Notes: generated from the letters alone by a model not told the origin. Positions 48,376 through 62,247 are shown, counted from the stretch's first letter. The stretch: DNA of 64,000 bases from Escallonia rubra (GCA_033065855.1 JAVXUO010002353.1:124001-188000); one strand, 5' to 3'. Program-made: numbers and translations.

Positions 48376-51300
48376 ACGCCATGGCTTTTAGCCACACCTA
48401 TTAACCCAAAGATGCAGCAAAGATGTCGAAGACACCACCAGATACATAGAAGACTGCTCTCCAGTTGTGACACCTCGGCTTCTAAAGACGCCACTCAGCC
48501 CAGAAATTAAGCAAAGAAGAAACTGATTTGGCATTACACAAGGTACCCCGAACGCAGGCTTTATTTTCTACTCCTCATCAGGAACTCCTCAAATTTAGGT
48601 AATGATTTGTTTTCAAGTTTTTTCTCTCATCCATATATAATTCACCCAAGGCATAATGGGAAACAACACATTTTCCAAGCCTTTCTAATTTTCCAACTGG
48701 TTCTTGAATCCCTTTTTTCCCATGTCAATCCTAAGAACCAAAACAACTCAGCAAACCCTGTATTCAGTCCACCTACATTGTAGTCGGAAACAACACATAT
48801 GCTACGCCCTTGTAATTTTTATATTGATTCTTAAATCCTCTTTTTCCTGCGACAACCCAAAGAACCAAGACTAATCAACAAATCCCCTAAGAGCGCTGGT
48901 AAGAAAGTTTCGATATTATAGATTCGCTTTGCCAGAATCATCATAGGAAATATCTTGAACTATGATTATATGGTCATTCTCCGAGTTAACAATCCGGTAC
49001 CACACAGGCCGATATAGCCTGGTAGGTCCATCCCAAGAGTAAAAGAGTGTAAATCACCCAATGTCCATGCAGAAGACCTGGACTGAATATATGTAAATTA
49101 CCCACTTTCCCGTCTCAGAGCAAAAAAAGGACTGAAGATAGGTTGTATCTCGTCAATCCACGCAGTATTTGGTGTCTTACATGGTACACGATTACCTTCT
49201 TTATTCCAACAAAATTGGTTCTGACCAGAGTGTAAGAATTATTTATTTTTTAACGGGGGTAACTTCTCTGAACATAGCAAAGCTGTTAAATGCCTACGTA
49301 CTTCACACAATCTTCCATCCGGCCACTGATCTCCATCTCTTCTCCCTCTAACGAGTTGTTCCAGTGGCATAACTGCATGTATATCTCATATGCTTGTGGG
49401 AAACTATAATAGTACTTATCTGCATTAAAGAAAGGCAAATGTTGCACGAGTATTTGCTTATGTATCAGTGAAAATGTGATAGAATAGATAACAATGAAAA
49501 GAATGACAAAATCCTTACACAAGTGTCCATTGTGGCGTAAATTGTCAAAGAACAAAGAAGACAACAAAACAACGACACAATGTACCTGGTGTCATCTCTG
49601 GTATTTCTTCCGTTTGAAGCAATACACCTTAACTGTAAAGCAAATTCAGCAACTTACGAAGATCAAGAATAATTTCCCGGACTTCCATATGGGGATCTTT
49701 ACCCCATATTTCAGTGACTTAAAAATGTTTTGTTCCCTGCTGACACTTATACTTTTCTCCTACAAGTATCTAGCCATGGTGCCAGAATTCACTCCTTCTT
49801 ACCATTTGCTATTAAGACATTTTATAAAACCATTCTATTTTCCAACCACTCAATCGTTGATAATATGAGTTGAGAACTATTTTCTCACACGGTGCCTAAA
49901 AGCCATATTGGAGACTAACTCTCACAACCACCAAGCATGATGACATTATTACAAACTATAAGAATAACCGTAAACATATGATAATGTAATTATCTTTTTC
50001 TGGATTGTGCAACACCAATGTTTTAATGAATACAAGTATATAGGCAGAGGATGCGGGCGTGCCAGGTGTGATGAAAATGATGAAGTTTAACTCTAAATAA
50101 GGAGGATGCTGCTGAAGTTTTACTGACTAATTGAGCAGTGATACCAAATGCTTATGGCTGAAATTCATGGTGCAAGTCACGTGATTCCAGATTGATGGTA
50201 AATATTGCATCTAGTTATCCAACCAAAGTAGAATCTTCAATGGCTATGAATTTAGAAAGGTAACCACACCCAAGAGTGATAGCTTATAGCGAACGCAATC
50301 TCCATTTTTTTAGTGCGGCTCTCCACCTCCACATATCACTCTCATCTAAGATTTTTGTGCCATTGACATATTAGTGCGATTCGGTTCCACTCTTAACACA
50401 GTTTCTCTTTTAACACAGTTCCTGGCATGCCATTACTATCGTTTCCATTCTCTACTACACATCATCCCTTTAGTGGCATTTCGTTGGCCCAAGAATTCAC
50501 ACCAAAATAGGCATTATGCCAAACACCTACTTGCATCTTCTTATGTCAATCCTCAAAACCAGGACTACTGAGCAAATTCCTAGAATGCACTGGGTAAGAC
50601 AGTTTGAAAATGGTTCTAAATCCTTTTTTACCTATGCCTATCTATGTACCAATGATAATTAGCAAATCCCTTGTATTTTCTCCACCCAAGGCATAATTGG
50701 AAACAACTCACTCTTTAAGCTAATGTAAGTTTCCTAATGATTCTTAAATATGTTATTTCCTATGTCAATCCTAAGAACCAAACTAATCAGCAAATCCTCT
50801 GGGTTCACTGGGTTAGACAATATGGCAATTTGAAACAGAATCGACAAACAATACAAGGATATTTCAAAAAGATGTAGTATCTGACATAAAATGGAACTAA
50901 ATTTTCTAAAAATAAGGATTCTTTTTTATTTCTTTATGTCCTTCATTACAGTCATATACAATTGTTCATCAAAGTATAATATCATAGAGTATTCGCAGAT
51001 AGCATTAAATTTGGTTTGTTGTACCTGTAGTGCCATCAACATTCTATTGTGCACGGTGAATCTGCAATCAATTGCCTTTTTCCTACTCAATTGTTGAACT
51101 TAATCTAATTAGTTTATAAATCCAAATAATGGTAATTCTACACCATAGTATTCAGCAATTGCAATGGTCTTCTCGTGAGGGAATTTTTGGGTAAATTCAC
51201 CCACAGTTTGCCCCTATATGGATGAGAGTTGGCACTTTGCATATCAGCCCTCCTTAATGCGGATAATTTTATAAAACATTATTGTTTGGCGGTGTTTCTA

Positions 51301-52409
51301 TCAAACTCATGTAATGCCACACAAGGCACACTCATGGAACCACTTCATTTTTATCTATAATCTTCTCTTCTATGCACATTACTATTTTTTTTCCAGGAGT
51401 TGTTGCTATTATTAGCTTCTTCTTTTTTTCAATTAGCATTGTTGACTATCATGTATATTATATTTTCTTTTCCACTTCTACTTTTCATAGTCCAGTAGTT
51501 TTGTTGTCTCTTATCTCATGCTAACAAGGACACTACGAAGCATAAAACACATAAGTGGAAGCAAATGAGATACGAAGAATAGAAACTTAAAGGCACCGCA
51601 TATTTGTTTGTCTATATTGCTTAGATTGACAAATTTCTCAGACATAATTGTTAACTACAGGTGTAGAAGATAGATGCCAAAAGGACTTTCGTTCTTCCAA
51701 GTATCCACATAACAAAGATAACCCAAGTGGGCACTTAATAGAAAGAAGATAGCTGTTAATAAATTTCGATCATAGAAAAGAAAGAGAGAGGAAAAGTTTA
51801 GGCACTAACCTGTCAGTCATAGAGAGTTGCATGAACATGTAGAAGATAAATGCAAGGAGAGGTTTCATACTATTCCTCCTCTACTCTGTTACTTTCCTAT
51901 CCTTTTTCAAGATAACAACTTGATAATTTACAATCTTAATATCAAATTTCTGGCTTCTAATATCTCATATTTTCTCACAGTTAGTGGTTATTGCTCAAAC
52001 ATGGTTGCTGAAGCAAGAGCTCTTTTTAAATAATCATTTAAGCTTCGAAGTTGCCAGTATTGTAGCATTGAGGACCTTGTCTTGCCCTTATGAATGACAC
52101 TTATACGGCCTACACACAAAGGCATGAGTTTTCCTGGAAAGTTCAGTATGACTTGAAGTGAAACCCTTCTCTGCTCTTGAATTCAGTAACTTATGCTTCT
52201 CAAAAGCAGATATGTAGTCTATCTATCTATATCGTTTCTATGCATAGGTATTTGTCTGTGATTGGAGTTAGGAGATGGTTGTTGACTCTATTACTTGATA
52301 ACTGTTTTATTGTGCAGGGACTATAGCAATTGCTTTGGTTATAAAAGTGTCATCTGTGATGAAATTCCATGTTATTGATGTGATTTTTGAATTGGGCTTG
52401 ATTTTCAGC
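48376..52409. repeat. Intergenic region with short dispersed repeats
   Basis: No gene is seen until the MADS-box fragment. A unit of about 110 bp (CACCCAAGGCATAAT, GGAAACAACACA, then TGTCAATCCTAAGAACCAA and CAGCAAATCC) occurs in diverged form near 48650-48780, 48790-48895, 50560-50640 and 50680-50820. Another unit of about 120 bp (GTGCGATTCGGTTCCACTC through GGCATGCCATTACTATCGTT) occurs at 50330-50460 and again at about 52674-52800. The class is unknown. Confidence 0.6.
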
Positions 52410-52641
52410 TGCAACTATGGAATTTGAAGATCATTCTAGGGAGATCTCTCCATAAAGAAAACTGGTAGCGGAAAGATTGAGAGGAAGAGGATTGAAAACA
52501 CGAAGAATTGCCAGGGAACCTTCTGTAAGCGACAAAATGGCTTACTCAAAAAGGCCTATGAATTGTCTGTTGTCTGTGATGCTGAGGTTGCCTTATTGTC
52601 TTATCTAGTTGCAACCGCGTTTACAACTATGCCAAGAACAG
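52410..52641 (+). pseudogene. Broken first coding exon of an AGAMOUS-type MADS-box gene
   Basis: After an acceptor-like TTTTCAG the sequence opens ATG GAA TTT (52417), then a stop and frame change. It then reads [20 protein letters not shown] and [20 protein letters not shown], followed by EVALL. In a further shifted frame it reads [12 protein letters not shown] and meets a GT donor at 52642. This is the MADS DNA-binding domain of the AG/SHP/STK clade, normally [20 protein letters not shown]. The MEF start also fits AG proteins. Consensus residues are replaced and the frame is broken at least twice, so it is a pseudogene. I do not see K-box or later exons downstream. Confidence 0.85.
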
Positions 52642-53339
52642 GTACATGTAGTTTCAAGCATAAACATTCATGGCATGCCATTACTATCGTATATCACTCG
52701 CATCTAAGAGTTTTGTACCTTTGAAATATTGATGCGATTCGGATCCACTCTCAACACAGTTTCTGGCATGCCAATACTATCGTTTCCATTCCATAGAACA
52801 CATTAAAGAAAACTAACTTGGAATTCAACCTGTCAAGCACCCATATTGACTACACACTTCGCCTTAGGAAAATAAAGAACTGCAAGAGTTCTCACTTTCA
52901 TACTAACATGGGAGCCACAAAGGGTGTCCAAAAAAATTCCACCATTCTATCTCTATAGAAAAAGAGGTAACTGAGCAAAGAGGCTCTCAATTTTTTTTCT
53001 TTTCAAAAGTCCCATTATAAAAAAATAAACGCTTGCATATATGAATTAAATTTGTTGACCGCAAAGCATAACAGCTTATAGATACCAACTTTTACTACGT
53101 GACCTAGTGGTTGGGTCATCCTATAGTCACATATCTCATTCGCAACTACTGAATCCTTTGCATATTAAGAGCAGCCACTGGCTTCAAGTGCACCCCGCTA
53201 ACAAATAAGAATAGCACAACTGGAGAGAGTAGTGCTCTAGCTCTTGTAGCTGAAGTAAATAGGTTTAAGTTTGACATTGTCAACCTCGCTCCTTCTTAGC
53301 AATTTGAACACGTAGATGAGAACATGTTCTTTCTTTCTA
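52642..53339. other. Intergenic, no gene seen
   Basis: Contains the second copy of the short repeat described for 50330-50460. No MADS-box K-domain exons or other coding sequence are recognisable. Confidence 0.5.
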
Positions 53340-56300
53340 TGACACCCTCAACCCTAGTGACATCACCAGGCTGAGTTATCGATCATAATCACATTTAAAA
53401 CCCTGTGCTGAATACAGAGCAACTACATCCTCATACTTATACATCATTAATAGACGCTCCAAAAATGCGTCCTTACAAAAAAATTTCTTACAAACATACA
53501 TCATACTGCAGTGGAAGACTTTCAGGTCTTTAAACAACATGAATGCTTACAACCTAATATACGACTGTAGTCGTAGGACTATTAACAACCTATTTCGCAA
53601 CTCAATTTTATCCCACAATTCTTAGCTGGTTTTACCTCACACAACTGATCTCCTTACTCAACTTTTCTAGCTTGTTTCTTTTTTCTTTCTAAAAGGTTTT
53701 CCTTGATCAACCTTACAGCCTGCACAATACAACATAAGGAATGAGCGCAAATCGCCCAGTAAAGACAACACGAAGAGTATCGTTTACAAATGATTCAAGA
53801 GACTCGGAGGAATAAAAATCATGTCAACGATAGAAATGAATCAAAAGTTCCAATAAATTTTGTACATCAGCATAATTGTCAAATGATAATTTTTCTTTCA
53901 TTAGACTGAGCGGCTTTAAGGCCCAACATAACATCATTACTGCCACCTCCTCATGGACTGGACTTACTGACCGACTATGCAAGTGAACCCGAAATTCAAG
54001 GTCGTAAAGATAAACATCATTGAAATACAAATCATTAAAATCATCAACATCAAAAGAAAATCAAATGCAATGCACATGGACACGACCAGACACGACAGAC
54101 TGTGTTCGAGCGATATTCATCCTCTTTGGCCAGTGATCATAATTCATAGACCATCCTCCTCATATTGATGTCCCATTTTACGGGATGTTCATCTCAGTTT
54201 CAAATAAATAGAAGAGACACTGTCAACAAGCAGGGAACTCATCTAGAGTGCTTTCCCTAACCACCTTACAACCAAGCAGCAGGACTTCTTCGACGGGGTG
54301 GACTAAGGAAAAATTTATTTCACCTTACGTCCTCAACAACCCAGCTCAACAAGGAATACCGGATCAAAAGATCAACCGGTGTTCAGACCTAACAACAAGA
54401 GTTCAACGTAACATCATCAACATGGCGGACTTGGGAAAAGATTACCGCAAGCCCTCAATAATATTCTTACATAAGAGGAATGTCGACTACCAATAAGTGC
54501 CGACATTCCACAAACAACATCATCATCAACGACATGACGGACTCGGGAGAAGTTTGTCATAAGTCCTCAACGGTATTTTCAAAGAGAAGAGATATCGACT
54601 ATCAATAATTGCCAACATCTCACAACAACCCCTACACAATATCACCCCCAACGTCAGGTATGCTAATCGAGTCGAATCATAGCATACTAGAACACGCATC
54701 ATCCTCATTAAATTCTATCAGTAGGGATGACTAATGGAATTTATTCTACCCTAAGTCCTCAACAACATAATTCAAATATGAGTATACCGGTCACAATGAC
54801 TTAGAATTGTCAATGGGCCGGGCTTGGGCCGGCCCGGCCCAGGCCCAGCGGGCCTACAATGAAATCGGGCCGGGCCTCACAAATGAAAAATGGGCCGGGC
54901 CGGGCCTAAAACCTGGGATATATGGGCCCAGTCCAAGCCCAGGCCCTAGGCCCAATATTTAGGGCCGGGCCCAGGCCCAATCCAAATATTTTTTTTTCCT
55001 TTCTTCCCAACTTTTTATTATAAAGACTTCTTTTTCAACAAAGGGCAAAGTTTTTGTAAACGGACCATTGAGTATACAATCACTTTTTCACGAATTAACC
55101 CCCTTTCGAAAAGGCAAATTGATGTTGATTGACCATTAACCACGGATTAAGTGCAAAAACTAGTTGTTCTAACCCACACATACTGATTTTAAGTGCAAAA
55201 TTCAATCTCTTTCGTAATATGGTGTAAAACCTGTAAATGTCAAAGAAAAATAGAGTAGATCAAACAAAAACAATAACGAGATCGATGAAGATAAAATAAC
55301 ATCTTTTCTTGTTACATTCAAATTCTTTGGTCATTTAAAGAAACATGAGATTATTCTTCAAGGCTCTTTAACACGTCACCCACTTCATGAAATTAAATTT
55401 AGAATTCAATTCACCTCTTTTGGTTTGAAACAAAAAGAATACATAATTTTTATTTATGTTTAGAATACATGATAATTGTTTTTATAATTATTCCTTTAGC
55501 TTGTGATGTAGAACACTAAGCAAATTCTATAAAATACATTAAATGAAAGCCCACTCAGAAATCATCAAAAACACGTCACAGTCACCACACACCCATACTT
55601 CTCTGCGTATGTTAAAGAGAATACTGATCATATGAATTCAATAACACCTCAAAAACTATTAATTTAACTAAAAAGATCCAAAAAATAATAATGTAATAAA
55701 ATAGACTTAAAAAAAATAGAAAAAAAAAAAAAATTAAGGGGGGGCTAACGGGGCCGGGCCGGGCCGGGCCAAACCCGGGCCATTTTAGGGCCGGGCCAAA
55801 AAAGGGCCGTTTTAGGGCCTGGCCGGGCCCGGGCCCGTTTCTCAAAGAATTCGGCTTGGCCCTGGCCCTGGCCCTGGCCCAAGCCCTAAGGGTTAGGGCC
55901 AGTTCGGGCCCAAAAACGGGCCGGGCCAGCCCGGGCTAAAAAAGGGTTGGGCCGGGCCGGGCCAACCCGCAGGCCAAACGGCCCTTTTGACATCTCTACA
56001 ATGACTACCGGTGACCAATCATAACAACAACAATTCAACAATATATCATCAACATGGCATGCTAATCGAAACAATGAATTAGTATATCAGAACCGCATTG
56101 TCCTTACCTCATTGGCTTATAGCCAAAGTAACTCGCAAGCTCTGATCGCAACGAGCTGCATCACCTAGTCAAATAATACTATGCTCGTTAGACATCATTC
56201 AACATATACGCACTCCTTATTCTACCCCTTTCCATTAACCGTTCATAGTGTCTTACGACCGCTCGTTAATTCGATTCGATAACTGGATCTTTAACCTAAC

Positions 56301-57863
56301 ATTACAAGCGCTACCACCTCAACACCCCAAATCTACTTCAAAACAACTTTAAAACGCTATTTTAAGTATCCTAAAATCATTTTTGAGTTAAAAAGTATTT
56401 TAGAAAATTTTTGCCCAAAAATCTCGAACCGGTGTCTGGACCGAACGCTTAAAAGTCCGTTCAGCCAAAAATAGAAAACAACTTCAGAATGACCCGAAAT
56501 CTTGGAAAATGTAACTTCTTAACATTCTAGGGTTCTCATAAAATTTTCGCGTAAAACCGCGCTAGTTTGATATTTTAAATTTCACCGTAAAGTTCCAAAC
56601 TTCCCGCATCCGCTCACCCCCTTCCTAACTTCGAAAAAATCTGAAATTTTTCCACGATACAGGTCTCCTAAAAAAAACTAGGGTCTTTTTCGCATTTTGG
56701 CTAAATCTGACCCTAACTATTTTAAAAAATCGGATAAGAAACTGCTTCATGACTATTCATCTTTAGCGACAATTACATGTTACTATTCAGATCATTACAC
56801 ACACTAACACACCTTGGCCACACGCACATTGTCTTCTTCCTCCTTCAGCCCGTCACACACCTGGGCACACTCATCCCATAATTACGCATGGATTTCTCAC
56901 TTTTAATCATTCAATCGCATTGCAATTTACATTTAATGCCCTAAATCCATCCAATTTACATAATTGCACCACATTAATCCATACCCATTTCCGAAATTGA
57001 AGAACACACACTAGAACACACTGAAACCTTGCCCAATTTGAAACCCTAATCACTTTCTCTTCTTGGTTGTGCTTTAGATTCTCGTATTACACAAGCTATC
57101 AAGATCCCTTTTCAATTTCTATACCGAATCTATACATATTCGACCAAGCATATATATATACACACACACGTCACATATTCTTCAACAAATTCAACCAATT
57201 TCCACAATTTTGGGTTCAAGGTTCATACCCTATTAGGGTTCGGATTCAATCTTCTTTTCCTTTTCTTCCCCTCCTTCTTCTTCCTCCTTTTTCCTCTTTT
57301 TTCTTCTCTTTTTTTTTCCCTTCCCGGGGCTGCTTCTGCTCTTGTTCTTGAGCTGTTCTTCACTTTCCGTTATTTCAGTTTTGCACCCAAAAATTTTCTT
57401 TCTATGTTTCCTTCTCATAAAACTTATCCCAAAATACTTTATAATTTCCAACAATGACTCAGGTTATAGCAAGCAGGAGGTGGCCATCGTGCATGGCCTA
57501 TTTTCATCAGGTTATGACACATTTTGCCAACTTTCAAATTTTGCACTTTGGCCCCTCAAGTTTCTAAAATTATATTTTGACCCCTCGACTTTGGAAAATT
57601 ACAATTTAACCCCAAAATCACCCTAACCTCTCCTTTAGCCCCCTAACACCTCATTATCATTTACGTTCACCATATTTTCCAAAATTACATTTTTGCCCCT
57701 TAACTTTTTGAAATTATATTTTAACCCCCAATGCCACACTAACCCCTTATTTAGCTCCCTAACTCTTAGCCATCATAAACATATTTCTACTTAATATAAA
57801 TAGCACCCCTTAATTAATTAAACTCATGGTTAGATTAATTTTCGGTATTTCTGGGGTATCACA
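53340..57863 (-). mobile_element. Old, long LTR-like sequence (Ty3-type, probable lone LTR) hosting a hAT-like element
   Basis: On the minus strand it opens TGTGATACCCCAGAAATACC and closes GGGTTGAGGGTGTCA, the TG...CA form and flavour of long plant Ty3/Gypsy (Tekay-like) LTRs. Without the inserted hAT-like element (54802-55998) it would be about 3.3 kb. Internal imperfect repeats of about 120 bp lie near 54290-54760. No retroelement protein domain is seen inside or next to it, and I found no matching 5-bp target duplication. It is treated as an old fossil. The boundaries are tentative. Confidence 0.4.
54802..55998. mobile_element. hAT-like non-autonomous element with GGGCCGGGCC-rich ends
   Basis: A 1197-bp element with a perfect 8-bp target duplication, CAATGACT (54794-54801 and 55999-56006). 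Short terminal inverted repeats: TAGAATTGTCAA at the left and TAGAGATGTCAA from the right, reverse complemented. Both subterminal zones (about 54813-54985 and 55740-55985) are dense arrays of GGGCCGGGCC/GGCCCGGCCC in opposite orientation. The 0.75-kb core is very AT-rich and non-coding. An 8-bp duplication and TAG ends fit hAT. It is inserted in the LTR-like sequence. Confidence 0.85.
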
Positions 57864-57949
57864 CATTCGGCCATCATTGATATAGAAACTTGAGGCAAAA
57901 AATTGCCCCTTTTTACAAAAAAAACTACTTGCCTCGCCCCTGGGTATGC

Positions 57950-58330
57950 TGGAGGTGCATATGGTGCCCCAGTGCGCCCCAAAGTCAGTTTATTAGCATG
58001 GACGCCTACCCGGAATCTTGTGTTGACTTTTGATGATCTGAGGAGAAGGGGGCAGATTGTGGCCAGTTGCGCATTATGTGCAAGAACGATGGGGACTCCA
58101 TGGATCATCAGTTGATTCAATGTGAGGTAGCTAGCGGTTTGTAGTACCTTGCTCTTGCTTAATTTGTTGTGCCAAGAGCAGTAAGGGAGGTGTTGAAGAG
58201 TAGAAATGGGTGAAGGTGCCTAAATGGGAACCGAAGTGATTGCAGTTGGCCCTCCGTCTTATATGGAGGGAGAGAAATGCATGCATTTCTGAAAAGGCAG
58301 AACTTCTGATTCAATAATTGCACGCGCTAT
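57950..58330 (+). mobile_element. LINE fragment: zf-RVT zinc-binding region
   Basis: Reads LAWTPTRNLVLTFDDLRRRG, QIVASCALCARTMG and, in another frame further on, LIWRERNACISE. This matches the zinc-binding segment after plant LINE reverse transcriptases (the TxDNLxRRG...CxLC...WxERN pattern). It is short and frameshifted, with no reverse transcriptase beside it. It could alternatively be a captured fragment. Confidence 0.55.
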
Positions 58331-61300
58331 TCTTGACCCTGTTTTTTCTGGCTTACGGAGGACTTTCCAGCCTCGAATGTCGCTTTCTATTTTGTGGATA
58401 AGTTTTGCATAGGACGGAGATAATTTTGAACGCTCTATTCCACTGTCCCGCACCAGTCCCTGCCATCACCAGTCCCCCATCACAACTCCACCGCATTTTT
58501 CTACCTTGCCTAGACCTACACCTCCAACACTCTATGCCCCCATTCTCACCGTTTGATTGCTTCTTCTTCATTGTCTCTCTTTAAATCTATTATTTAAAGA
58601 TTTAGATTAGCACATTACATATAAAGCACCGGCCAATGTGATTGTGGTAGAGGGTGATGTAGACAAATCCATGCCGCTTAATCTAGAAAGAGAATAAATA
58701 TTAGGGGATAGTAAATCGAACCAACAGACATAGCATATGCTTATTGAACTGTTCCTCCAAGATTAACTATCAGCAACAAGATAAGTCTTTGTTTTAAGAT
58801 TAGTAAGATCATAAAGTAAGATAACATATACAAAATGAATGTACGAAAAACAAACACGGCGACTGCCTTGTCAAATATTTTTCTCTTGGTTTTACAACTT
58901 CAAGTCTTGCACATGATAATCTGTTACATGCTTGGCAACGCGGGTAAAAAATTTATTATCCATTTAGAAACCTGCAAAAAAAAGGTTTATCATTAGATTT
59001 GACATTTCTAATGAACTGAAGTTTGTCAAGATAGCATGACATAAGGAAGATATTTCCTCATTCCCGCCAAAGGAGTAATGTGTTCCATGCCTTAAATTGT
59101 TCTCCTAGGCATTCTCCTTCCAAAGGGACCCTTTATATGGACCACAATAAAGTTACCTGCATTTTCCAGCTTGTAACAAGAGCAAGTTCAGTATGTACAA
59201 TAATCCATACCCATGAACAATCATGTAAAAGAACAAAAAGAGAAGGGAACTAAAGCCAATAGCGTAATCTTCTTTTAGACTATCCAAGCCAATCCATTCA
59301 GAAGCGTGTTGTGTATGTAAATTATCCATAAAATTAAAAGAATTGGAAGATGATACTGGACATAGCATCAACTTTTCGTAGACATCTTAAATCAATTTCT
59401 CAAAGATTAAAATTTGATTCAGCCACACTTAATTTGAAAAATGGTAACGAAATTGTAAAAAAAAAAAACACAAAATCAAATTCATAAGAACAACAACCGG
59501 AGTGTGTGACTGAGCATGTGTGTCTAGAGGCAGTGTTGTGCGTTCCTGTAGAGAGAGAGATATGTACGCGCAGGCCTACAATTGCCAAAGGACTATAAAG
59601 CTTGGTCAAGCAAAGTAAACTAATACCGCAACACATAAGTTTAGGTACTATTTGTCCTGGCATGCTGAGTTGTTCAAACTGCCATCAATCTGTGCACAAG
59701 TTGTCCGACTCCGGTTAAAGCAATTGAACAAGGAAAGACATCCCTGGGATTCGAAAAGACTCATATGTCGGGGAACTGCATAACGCCCTGTTCGAATCCA
59801 GTAGCTTCAATAGTTTGTTTAGAGAAAAGAAAGGGATTGATGTACCTAAATTGCTTAGCTAATGGGTTGAGGATAAAAAAAGCGGTAATGGAGGGCATCT
59901 AACAAGGAAGAGGAACCTAAGTTGGCATATCTAAGACGACTGTTGAAAGAATATATTGTTGTTGATTTTGATACTTGAACCCAGTTGTAAACATAGTAAT
60001 ATGTGGAGTAAAACTATTGTATTGTTGTCTTGACTCAGAAACGAAGTTGATGTTGATTATTTGGTTCGAATAGAAACCAACAAAAGAGGAGAATGGAAAC
60101 AATTCAACATAGATCTGGTGTGCAAAAATGCAAAGTAACGGTGGCACACCGGTAGTATATAGTTTTCTAAAAGAATTGAGATGGGATCTTGGTGGCCAGT
60201 AGAAGGTTGATGTTGAATATAATCCCTAATATGGTAATCCGCCCCTTATTTAGTGTCAGTAACTGAATTTGATGATGTCGAGAAACAAAACTACCCCTAA
60301 ATGCACCCAACAATGCTCCTCCCATTCTAACTTCTTTTGCATAAGAAACGATCCCAAAGTCCTATATCGAGGCTTCTTGTTTCAGCATCACTCCCTTGAC
60401 TTGGTCTCGAATCAAACTGTTTGTCCTTATTTTGACAAAGGAAACTATATGGCCTAAATGATTAGGGGATGATGAGTCCCTAATCATTAGGATGGAGGAA
60501 ATATAAAGTTAAATTGCTGAAATGCAAAAAATAAATGCCAGGTGATTTTAAACAGCATTCTTGGTACAGTGGTCACCATGAAACTTCCAATGTTAAGGCA
60601 TGAACCTGGCATTAATAACTGGAGCATCATTGGTCGACCACATATGTTGCTTATATGGGGTCTGAAAGTTTGGAACTGAATCTGATTGCACATCGACAGC
60701 GGAATCAAGAGATATTGCAGGGTGCTTTTTTACCATTAAGCAACAGATGAAACAGAGTTCATCAGCATATTGGGCATTCAACTTCACATATATTGAGAAA
60801 CAGAAACCACAAGTGACTTAGAGAAGGTGGATGTTAGACTTCAAAGCGTATTTTTGTCCATACAACAAAATGTTTAACTATTGACGTTGAAGAAGAAGTG
60901 GAGCAGTATATCAGAGGGTGAATTTAGCAAGAAAATCTTCACCATAACGGCGATAGAAATTATGTGGTGTAACGGACTGGTTATATTAAACGAAATAAGG
61001 GTCGAAGTTCAATTATCATCTCATCTCTTCTGTTGATTGCACCATGTCTTCGGGAAAAAACAAAGCAGCCTACAATTTATGGCCCATAAGGTTGATGATG
61101 CTGGGCATGTTTGGTAAAGAGGAAGTAAACCGGAAGAATGTAGAATATGGTTCGCTCTTCTAACTCATTGGATGCCTCTTTAGAATGGACATTCATTGCA
61201 CATATAATCTGACATAGTAGAATTCGAGGCCTTCTGTTCTTTCTAGATTGTTTTACCTTTTACCTAACCAAACAGCACAAGAGAATAGAAATCACTATAT

Positions 61301-62247
61301 GAAGGGAGATGATTATCGTATGAATTTAGTGTGCATGGATGGTATTGTCTATTGGTCTAGGACCATCTAAACTCATCCAAGATTTACAATGAATGACCAT
61401 AAGTTCCACCAAACACAGTTCTCGCTATAAAAAAGATTCTTTGAGTGATTGCCATACCGTCCCAAAGAAAAAAAAAATTAGGAATTTAATACCTTAAGTG
61501 ACACTTGGAACTATTTTTTTTTGTCACATTTTCCCTTCTTACCCTCAACAATAACGAGAAAATATTCTTGACTGCTCCTAAGAGACGGCCAAAACCCAGC
61601 CAATTAAGTCAGCTTTCAAAACCAAAACACTGATTAAATTACAATATAGAAAAATGGGGATTAATCAGTAAAACTATTGCATTGTATTATTGTCTTGACC
61701 CAGAAATGAAGTTGATGTTGATTATTTGGTTCAAATAGAAACCAACAAAAGAGGAGAATGGAAACAATTCAACAAACATCCGGTGTGCAAAAGTGCAAAG
61801 TAACGGTGGCATACCGGTAGTATATAGTTTTCTACAAGAATTGAGACGGGATCTTGGTGGTCGGCAGAAGGTTAATGTTGAATTCTTCATTTGGGGAGTG
61901 TTCTGCCGTAACATAAGAGGCACAATCTTGATGATGCGTTGTTATTCGGTTGAAATTCATATTCATGTTCTTGTGAGGAAAGTAAACTCGTTCTCGTTGT
62001 TGCAAGGAAATTCTCCGCGCGGGGGGGGGGGGGGGGTGGCGGGGAGGCCGGAAGTGCAGATAGTTATATTTTCTTACTATTGCAGCGATTCGAGTTGCTG
62101 TGAGTGGGCAGCAGTGTGTTTGCATCGGTTTTGAAAGAGGTGGAAAACAATTTGTAATATGGAGTATCTTTGAGGGCATTTTGGCCATGAAAATGTGTAG
62201 AAACATGGTTAAACACATGACACTTTTAAGGTAGAGAGAAACAATAT
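58331..62247. other. Intergenic, with one long direct repeat
   Basis: No gene is recognised. A segment of about 215 bp at 60005-60221 recurs in the same orientation at 61668-61881 (AAGTTGATGTTGATTATTTG, ACCAACAAAAGAGGAGAATG, ACCGGTAGTATATAGTTTTC), roughly 90% alike by eye. A run of 15-16 G lies at about 62022-62037. A near-perfect hairpin (CCTAAATGATTAGGGGA with TCCCTAATCATTAGG) is at 60453-60491. Confidence 0.6.

Noticed and set aside
53340-57863. A complete LTR retrotransposon
   Set aside because: No second LTR and no gag or pol domains were recognised in the window; only a lone LTR-like sequence is supported.
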